Source of the DNA: CAZXDS01 sp964639525
GTDB lineage: Bacteria > Bacteroidota > Ignavibacteria > Ignavibacteriales > Melioribacteraceae
NCBI GenBank assembly: GCA_964639525.1
Contig: CAZXDS010000048.1
Coordinates: 1-18,628, forward strand
Length of the DNA stretch: 18,628 nucleotides
Reading direction: 5' to 3'
Part shown: in pieces, positions 13,336 to 18,628 of the stretch
How the letters are laid out: each line of letters opens with the position of its first letter
Position numbering within the stretch: position 1 is the first letter of the stretch
Made by a program: the position numbers and the translations under genes
The notes under the pieces: model-generated
Told to the model about the DNA's origin: nothing
The model's database searches: none
What the model saw: only the letters and a program-made list of their open reading frames with translations

Positions 13336-15981
13336 ATGAGTGTTAAAAGTTACAAGAAGTTACAATTCAAATTTTTGTTCGGGTTATTTCTGTTAATTCC
13401 TTTCCTATTATTCGGACAAATGAACGAACAAGGAAAGATTGCCGGAAAAATCGTTGATGCTCAGGGTCCGTTAATCGGAGTGAATATACTGCTTAGCGGA
13501 ACAACTTTAGGCTCGGCTACCGATTATAATGGAAATTATGAAATAACCAACATTCCAGTCGGTAAATATACGCTTAAAGTCGGATATGTTGGTTATAAAT
13601 CAGTTTCAACTGATGTAGTTGTAAAAGCAGGGAAAATATTAACAAAGGATTTTGTTTTGCAACAGGACGTTCTGGGGCTTAGTGAAGTTGTAGTAACCGG
13701 TGTTACAAATCCTGTTTCAAAAATTCAATCAAGCATATCTATTTCATCACTTAATATGAAAGATATTGAAAAATCCGCACCAAGAAGTACCGCTGAAATA
13801 TTCCGGACAATCCCAGGAATTCGTTCTGAATCTTCAGGCGGTGATGGAAATGCTAATATTACAGTAAGAGGTGTGCCTATTTCAGCCGGTGGTTCAAAAT
13901 ATTTACAATTACAAGAAGACGGACTTCCATTATTGCAATTTGGCGATATTGCTTTCGCAACATCCGATATGTTTTTAAGAGCTGATCAAACGATTGCAAG
14001 AATTGAAGCAATTCGCGGTGGTTCCGCATCAACAATGGCAAGTAATTCACCGGCAGGTATTATTAACTTTATTAGTAAAACCGGTGCTGTAAAAGGAGGT
14101 AATGTAAGTATAACCAGAGGTTTAGATTATAAAACACGCAGATTAGATTTTGATTACGGGTCTCCGATTTCAGACAATTTAAGTTTTAATGTAGGTGGAT
14201 TTGTAAGAAGTGGCGAAGGTCCGAGAACTGCCGGATATACGGGAAATAATGGTGGACAAATTAAGTTAAATCTCACTAATTTATTTGAAGGCGGTTATTT
14301 AAGGGTTTACTTTAAATACTTAAATGATCGAGCAATTAGTTATATGCCAATGCCTGTTAAAGTAACCGGTACAAATGATTCCCCTACTTATGAATCAATT
14401 CCGGGTTTTGATATTACATCCGGTACTATGCAATCTCCTTATCTAATGGAAAATATAGGACTTGGAGGCAACGGTCAATTACAACGCGGAAAAGTTTCAG
14501 ATGGAATGCATCCGTTATCAACTTCATTTGGAATTGAATTTGCAAAGGATCTCGGAGACGGATGGCATTTTGAAAACAGGGGACGAATTGCATTAAATTC
14601 AGGTCGTTTTATCTCACCTTTCCCTGCAGAAGTCGGAACTGCAGCAAGTTTGGCAGAATCTGTCGCTGATTCGGGGGCAGTGCTTAAGTACACAGACGGA
14701 ACTCCTTTTGGAAGTGGATATGCAGGCAATGGGCTTGCTTTAAGAATTCATATGTTCGATACTAAATTGAATAATTTCAACAATATAGTTAATGATTTAA
14801 AAATTTCAAAAAAATTGGATAATGTTAACTTTACTTTCGGATACTATTTTTCTAAACAAACATTATCAATGTCTTGGATTTGGAATTCTTATTTTACCGA
14901 ATTAAACGGAACAGACGCGAAATTATTAGATGTATATAAAGCAGATGGAACAAAAATGAGCCAAAACGGACTTTATGCCTATGGTGTTCCTGCTTGGGGG
15001 AATTGCTGTCAAAGAAATTATGATGCAAGCTATATGACCGATGCTCCTTATTTTAGCGCAAATTTAGATATCAATAAAGCTTTTAATGTCGATGCCAGTA
15101 TTCGTTACGATTATGGTCATGTTACCGGTAATTTTGCAGGACCTGTTCAAACAACATTCGATGTTAATAACGACGGTATTATTTCACCTAACGAGCAAAG
15201 TGTTTCGGCAATTGATAATGCTAACCCGACTCCTGTTGATTACACATATGATTATGTATCATATTCTGTTGGTGCAAATTATGAAGTTACAAATAATCAG
15301 GCAGTATTTGCCCGTTTTAGTCATGGTGGTTCGGCAAAAGCTGATAGATTACTTTTTGCAGGCTTACCTTATACCGGCGGAACTACATTAAATGCAAAGG
15401 ATTTAATTGACCAAGGTGAATTAGGTTACAAACAATTATTTAGTAATGGCGGTTTGTATGTAACCGGATTTTATGCCAATACTACCGAAGAAGGCGGATT
15501 TGAAGCTACAACACAAAAAATAATTAAAAATGATTATCGTGCTTATGGTGTTGAAGTCGAAGGCGCGTATAATGTTGGTGTATTTAATGTGCGTGGAGGT
15601 GTTACTTATACAAATGCACAAATTACTTCCGGTGCTAATGACGGAAAAACTCCGAGAAGACAACCTGATTTGATGTTTAGTGTTGTACCTGCCGTTTCGT
15701 TTGGGCAAAATTCTGTCGGGTTAAGTTTTATTGGTCAAACTAAGGCATTTACACAGGATGTTAACAAATTGGTTATGCCGGCTTTTGTCGCAGTTAATGC
15801 CTTTGTTTTGTTCCAAATAACAAACAATTTTTATGCTTCGGTTAATGGCAATAATATTTTGGATGTTGCCGGTTTTACTGAAAGTGAAAATGGTGATATT
15901 GTTGATAACACAGTGAATTATGTTCGCGCCAGACCAATTCCCGGTCGTTCAATAACGCTTACACTCGGATATAATTTATAA
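13336..15981 (+). CDS. TonB-dependent outer-membrane receptor with N-terminal carboxypeptidase-regulatory-like domain
   Basis: This is an outer-membrane active transporter of 881 residues energised by TonB-ExbBD. A signal peptide covers about 1-27. A carboxypeptidase-regulatory-like beta domain (about 33-110) is followed by a TonB-box-like EVVVTG (117-122), a plug domain (about 127-250, with DIEKSAPRSTAEIF, NITVRGV, RIEAIRGGSASTMASNSPAG and INFISKTG) and a 22-strand barrel to the C-terminus YNL. In the barrel, residues 609-620 read DVNNDGIISPNE, a complete EF-hand-type calcium loop, and C557-C558 are adjacent cysteines in WGNCCQRNYD. Both should face outward in loops. No SusD-like partner follows, unlike Bacteroidota SusCD pairs. 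AAGGAG six bases before the ATG and the sigma-54 promoter support high inducible expression. Downstream transporter genes suggest a sugar substrate. I recall related receptors in Proteobacteria sharing the CC and EF-hand motifs. Confidence 0.93.
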   Translation: MSVKSYKKLQFKFLFGLFLLIPFLLFGQMNEQGKIAGKIVDAQGPLIGVNILLSGTTLGSATDYNGNYEITNIPVGKYTLKVGYVGYKSVSTDVVVKAGKILTKDFVLQQDVLGLSEVVVTGVTNPVSKIQSSISISSLNMKDIEKSAPRSTAEIFRTIPGIRSESSGGDGNANITVRGVPISAGGSKYLQLQEDGLPLLQFGDIAFATSDMFLRADQTIARIEAIRGGSASTMASNSPAGIINFISKTGAVKGGNVSITRGLDYKTRRLDFDYGSPISDNLSFNVGGFVRSGEGPRTAGYTGNNGGQIKLNLTNLFEGGYLRVYFKYLNDRAISYMPMPVKVTGTNDSPTYESIPGFDITSGTMQSPYLMENIGLGGNGQLQRGKVSDGMHPLSTSFGIEFAKDLGDGWHFENRGRIALNSGRFISPFPAEVGTAASLAESVADSGAVLKYTDGTPFGSGYAGNGLALRIHMFDTKLNNFNNIVNDLKISKKLDNVNFTFGYYFSKQTLSMSWIWNSYFTELNGTDAKLLDVYKADGTKMSQNGLYAYGVPAWGNCCQRNYDASYMTDAPYFSANLDINKAFNVDASIRYDYGHVTGNFAGPVQTTFDVNNDGIISPNEQSVSAIDNANPTPVDYTYDYVSYSVGANYEVTNNQAVFARFSHGGSAKADRLLFAGLPYTGGTTLNAKDLIDQGELGYKQLFSNGGLYVTGFYANTTEEGGFEATTQKIIKNDYRAYGVEVEGAYNVGVFNVRGGVTYTNAQITSGANDGKTPRRQPDLMFSVVPAVSFGQNSVGLSFIGQTKAFTQDVNKLVMPAFVAVNAFVLFQITNNFYASVNGNNILDVAGFTESENGDIVDNTVNYVRARPIPGRSITLTLGYNL

Positions 15982-16000
15982 AAAATGATAACCATCCCTG

Positions 16001-16038
16001 TTATACCGCACATTATCAAATTGAAATGTGCGGTATAA
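16001..16038 (+). terminator. Strong hairpin between the receptor and symporter genes
   Basis: TTATACCGCACATT (16001-16014) and AATGTGCGGTATAA (16025-16038) are exact 14-base reverse complements around ATCAAATTGA, whose own TCAA/TTGA could extend the stem. TAATTTTATT follows, a moderate U-tract. It lies 19 bases after the receptor stop and 35 before the symporter ATG, so it may be a partial terminator or a processing/stability element that sets the receptor message above that of the symporter. Confidence 0.65.
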
Positions 16039-16073
16039 TAATTTTATTAATGCAGAATTTTCCGGAATAATTT

Positions 16074-17660
16074 ATGCCTGAATTTACCTTACATCCAATT
16101 GATTTATCAATTATTGTAGTATATCTCATTTTTGTTGTATGGCTTGGTTTTTATGTTGGTAAAAAACATGAAACTGCTGAGGATTATTTCCTAGCCGGCA
16201 GATCAATGACCTGGTTTTTCATAGGTTTGTCTCTATTTGCATCTAATATTTCAAGTACTACTCTTATTGGGTTAGCCGGAGATGCTTACAGTACAGGCAT
16301 TTCTGTATTTAACTATGAATGGTTTGCAGTTATCATATTGATATTTTTTGCAATTTTCTTTTTACCTAATATACTAAAATCACAAGTTTATACTATGCCC
16401 GAATTTTTGGAAAGGCGATTTGATGGGCGGGCTAGAACATATTTTTCCATTTTAACCCTGTTTCTTAACATTGTGGTTGATACAGCGGGAAGTTTATATG
16501 CAGGTGCGTTACTCTTAAAACTTGTATTTCCCGGAATTCCCATGTGGGAAACAATAAGTATATTAGCTGTTGTTGCCGGTATTTATACTATTGCCGGCGG
16601 ATTAGCTGCTGTTATTTATACTGATGCCATTCAAACGTTATTTTTACTTGTCGGGTCAATAGTTATAACTATAACTGCATTCGACAAATTGGGAGGGAGC
16701 TGGGATGTAATTACATCAAGTGTAAGTGCAGCGAAACTTAGCTTAATTAGACCTCTTAATGATGCCGGAGTTCCTTGGCTGGGCTTATTTACCGGCTTGC
16801 CTATTCTGGGATTTTATTTTTGGTGTACAAATCAATTTATGGTGCAGCGGGTTCTGAGTGCGAAAGATACCAATAATGGTCGGTGGGGAAGTTTATTTGC
16901 AGGATTATTAAAATTACCCGAACTGTTTATTATGGTTCTTCCGGGTATAATGGCAATTGCCCTGTATCCTAATTTAAAAAACCCTGATATGGTGTACCCG
17001 ACACTTATGTTTGACCATCTTCCTACCGGTTTGTTGGGTATTGCACTTGCAGGTTTTATTGCAGCTCTCATGTCCCAAATCGATTCTACATTGAACTCGG
17101 CATCAACATTGGTAACAATGGATTTTATACGCCGTTGGAAGCCTAATTTAGATAGCCATCAACTTATGAAAACAGGGCGTTGGGTTACATTTGGATTTAT
17201 GATATTAGCTGCGCTATGGGCTCCGCAAATCCAAAATTTTGGTTCGTTATTCAAATATCTTCAAAAAGTTCTTTCATATACTGTACCACCTGTAGTCGCA
17301 ATGTTTTTAATTGGTTTGTTTTTTAAAAGGGCTAATTCTAAAGGGGCTTTTGCTTCATTAACCGGTGGTGTATTTTTTGGGATTTTATTTTTCCTTTCCA
17401 ATGAAGTCATTGGTTTAACGCATGTCCATTTTCTTTATATAGCACCAATACTCTTTATAATTAGTTCAGCAATCTTGCTTGTTGTTAGTTATAGATCCGA
17501 ACCTGAAAATGAAGAAAAAATAGCTGCACTTATTTGGACAAGATCTTCTTATGATGAAGAATCATTAGAATTAAAGAATATACCTTGGTATAAAAATTAC
17601 CGAAAACAGTCGATAGTTCTCGGTATAATAACATTGATATTAGTAATCGTATTTTGGTAA
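16074..17660 (+). CDS. SGLT-like Na+/sugar symporter (SSS family)
   Basis: This is an inner-membrane sodium:solute symporter of 528 residues with about fourteen helices, close in pattern to Vibrio SglT. Signatures include EDYFLAGRSMTWFFIG (36-51), ASNISSTTLIGLAGDAYS (56-73) and the helix-8 SQIDSTLNSASTLVTMDF (334-351). By hand alignment with vSGLT, the sugar-coordinating residues N64, E88, N260, K294 and Q428 correspond to N58, E82, N253, K280 and Q397 here. The vSGLT Q69 position is T, and in the helix-8 sodium site the vSGLT S364-S365 pair reads S334-Q335. A sugar or sugar-like substrate is therefore likely, with a different stereochemistry from galactose possible. GGAA lies about eight bases before the ATG. 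It follows the receptor after a hairpin and precedes a P-loop kinase, fitting outer- then inner-membrane uptake of one compound. Confidence 0.92.
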   Translation: MPEFTLHPIDLSIIVVYLIFVVWLGFYVGKKHETAEDYFLAGRSMTWFFIGLSLFASNISSTTLIGLAGDAYSTGISVFNYEWFAVIILIFFAIFFLPNILKSQVYTMPEFLERRFDGRARTYFSILTLFLNIVVDTAGSLYAGALLLKLVFPGIPMWETISILAVVAGIYTIAGGLAAVIYTDAIQTLFLLVGSIVITITAFDKLGGSWDVITSSVSAAKLSLIRPLNDAGVPWLGLFTGLPILGFYFWCTNQFMVQRVLSAKDTNNGRWGSLFAGLLKLPELFIMVLPGIMAIALYPNLKNPDMVYPTLMFDHLPTGLLGIALAGFIAALMSQIDSTLNSASTLVTMDFIRRWKPNLDSHQLMKTGRWVTFGFMILAALWAPQIQNFGSLFKYLQKVLSYTVPPVVAMFLIGLFFKRANSKGAFASLTGGVFFGILFFLSNEVIGLTHVHFLYIAPILFIISSAILLVVSYRSEPENEEKIAALIWTRSSYDEESLELKNIPWYKNYRKQSIVLGIITLILVIVFW

Positions 17661-17748
17661 AACACGATTCATTGTTTACAAATATTTCTTTGATTAAGAA
17701 CATTTAGTATTTTAATATTTTAATATAATAGAAAATGAGAGGCATTCA

Positions 17749-18402
17749 ATGAAAGGTGATGTTATCTTAGTAGAGGAACATCATAAAAGAGCAGCAAGTT
17801 TAATTGTGCCCAAAATAATTGATAAAGTTAAAAATAAATCTACTCGATATACAATTAGTGTTGCCGGTGAATCCGGTAGTGGTAAATCGGAAACTGCACA
17901 AGCTATGGCTGAACAGTTGCAAAACTATAAAATTAAATCGGTTATACTTGGTCAGGATGATTATTTTCATATTCCCCCGAAATCTAATGATGCAAAAAGA
18001 AGGGAAGACCCGGAATGGTTGGGCCCTCACATAGAAGTTGATTTGGATACTTTGGAAAACAATTTAAAGGATGCAGTTGATGGTGTTGAGCAGATAGTGA
18101 AACCAATAGTTAATTATCAAAACAATACAATTGAACTAGAAAAAATTAGCTTGTTAGGGATTAAGGTAATTATTGCCGAAGGAACCTATACATCGCTATT
18201 AAAAAATGTTGATACTAAAATATTTATTGCACGGAACAGATTAGATACTCTTGAACACAGACTAAAAAGGGATAGAGGAAACGAAGCAAATGATCCTTTT
18301 ATTGAGCAAGTTTTGATTACAGAGCATAAAATAATTGCCGGACATATACAATTAGCCGATTTTGTAATTACAAAAAATTATGATGTAATTATAAGAAATT
18401 AG
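17749..18402 (+). CDS. P-loop kinase of the uridine kinase / phosphoribulokinase family
   Basis: This is a cytoplasmic small-molecule kinase of 217 residues. An N-terminal extension of about 35 residues precedes beta-1 and Walker A GESGSGKS (40-47). GQDDYFHIPP (68-77) matches the uridine kinase SxDDFY substrate-base region, EGTY (144-147) follows a hydrophobic strand (KVIIAEG), and RLKRDRG (171-177) is the lid arginine segment. Uridine kinases usually have Walker A within the first 20 residues, so the extension is unusual. The start is supported by AGAGG seven bases before the ATG. It lies 88 bases after the symporter on the same strand. Context suggests it phosphorylates the imported sugar or a product of it rather than serving general pyrimidine salvage, but this is an inference. 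The family is secure; the substrate is not. Confidence 0.85.
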   Translation: MKGDVILVEEHHKRAASLIVPKIIDKVKNKSTRYTISVAGESGSGKSETAQAMAEQLQNYKIKSVILGQDDYFHIPPKSNDAKRREDPEWLGPHIEVDLDTLENNLKDAVDGVEQIVKPIVNYQNNTIELEKISLLGIKVIIAEGTYTSLLKNVDTKIFIARNRLDTLEHRLKRDRGNEANDPFIEQVLITEHKIIAGHIQLADFVITKNYDVIIRN

Positions 18403-18578
18403 TTAAACCTATTTTTTTAATTAAATTTTAAGGTACTACCACGAATTTACTGGAACAATACAAGTGAATAAAAAGGAACAAAAGCTTATTCGGTAAAAAA
18501 ACAACTATTAAAAATTATTAGAGACAAGCAATATAGGATTATTTCAAGCTGTCCGTAGAATATAAAAATAGTTAATTG

Positions 18579-18594
18579 AACTGCTATCGCAGTT
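18579..18594. other. Small hairpin near the right edge
   Basis: AACTGC and GCAGTT form a perfect 6-4-6 inverted repeat (loop TATC). No T-run follows, so it is a weak terminator candidate for the cassette or an operator for the next gene. Confidence 0.3.
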
Positions 18595-18621
18595 GACAAC
18601 ATTATTAGTGCAATTTACATT

Positions 18622-18627
18622 GAGGAG
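18622..18627 (+). promoter_or_regulatory. Shine-Dalgarno-like GAGGAG at the window end
   Basis: The last bases, TGAGGAGT, look like a ribosome-binding site, so another plus-strand gene probably starts within about ten bases of the right edge. The 220 bases before it hold only the hairpin at 18579-18594 and no gene that I can see. Confidence 0.4.
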
Positions 18628-18628
18628 T

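Noticed and set aside
15086..15391. A plus-strand open frame of 101 codons in another frame inside the receptor gene
   Set aside because: It lies within the barrel-coding sequence, whose own frame is uninterrupted and carries family motifs.
18451..18466. GG-N10-GT spacing resembling a second sigma-54 site before the gene at the right edge
   Set aside because: The -12 element reads AAGT instead of TTGC and the -24 element is TGGAA; only the dinucleotide spacing fits.
1..18628. CRISPR arrays, tRNA or rRNA genes, insertion sequences with transposases, attachment sites
   Set aside because: No regularly spaced repeats, tRNA cloverleaf, rRNA segment or transposase motif was seen on either strand.

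Overview
The window is AT-rich and reads as a draft or metagenome-assembled genome from the Bacteroidota/Ignavibacteriota side of the bacterial tree. The signs are a TonB-dependent receptor (TBDR) with an N-terminal carboxypeptidase-regulatory-like domain, a Bacteroidota-style secreted protein with a C-terminal TlpA/thioredoxin domain, a GAFTDA-type sigma-54 activator, few strong Shine-Dalgarno sites and REP-like palindromes between genes. This placement is an inference; no rRNA or other marker gene is present. A run of exactly 100 N interrupts one gene.

Left part (about 1-8660, all genes on the minus strand): an RhlE-type DEAD-box RNA helicase, a membrane di-iron hydroxylase of the sterol desaturase/fatty acid hydroxylase superfamily, a 600-base intergenic stretch with a cluster of REP-like palindromes, a copper operon (CopZ-like chaperone followed by a CopA-type P1B ATPase holding the assembly gap), a MATE efflux pump, and a secreted TlpA/thioredoxin-like protein. 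These look like unrelated housekeeping and stress genes.

Right part (8824-18402, all genes on the plus strand): six genes that appear to form one sense-and-import cassette. A membrane-anchored family-1 solute-binding protein overlaps by ATGA with a two-TM histidine kinase. Five bases later comes a sigma-54-dependent response regulator. A 248-base spacer follows, with a well-formed -24/-12 promoter (13230-13246), a perfect 9-5-9 inverted repeat about 107 bases upstream of the predicted transcript start, and a 20-base-period direct repeat. Next are an outer-membrane TBDR with an EF-hand-type loop and a vicinal cysteine pair, a strong hairpin, an SGLT-like Na+/sugar symporter that keeps the sugar-coordinating residues known from vSGLT, and a P-loop kinase of the uridine kinase/phosphoribulokinase family.

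The model: the binding protein has no ABC permease here and probably serves as the ligand-sensing subunit of the kinase. The phosphorylated regulator then drives sigma-54 transcription of the outer-membrane receptor, inner-membrane symporter and cytoplasmic kinase. The family assignments are firm. The sensing role, the ligand (probably a sugar) and the kinase's substrate are inferences. The closest known design is the AioX-AioS-AioR arsenite-sensing system (binding protein, kinase, sigma-54 regulator); XylFII-LytS and LuxP-LuxQ are looser parallels.
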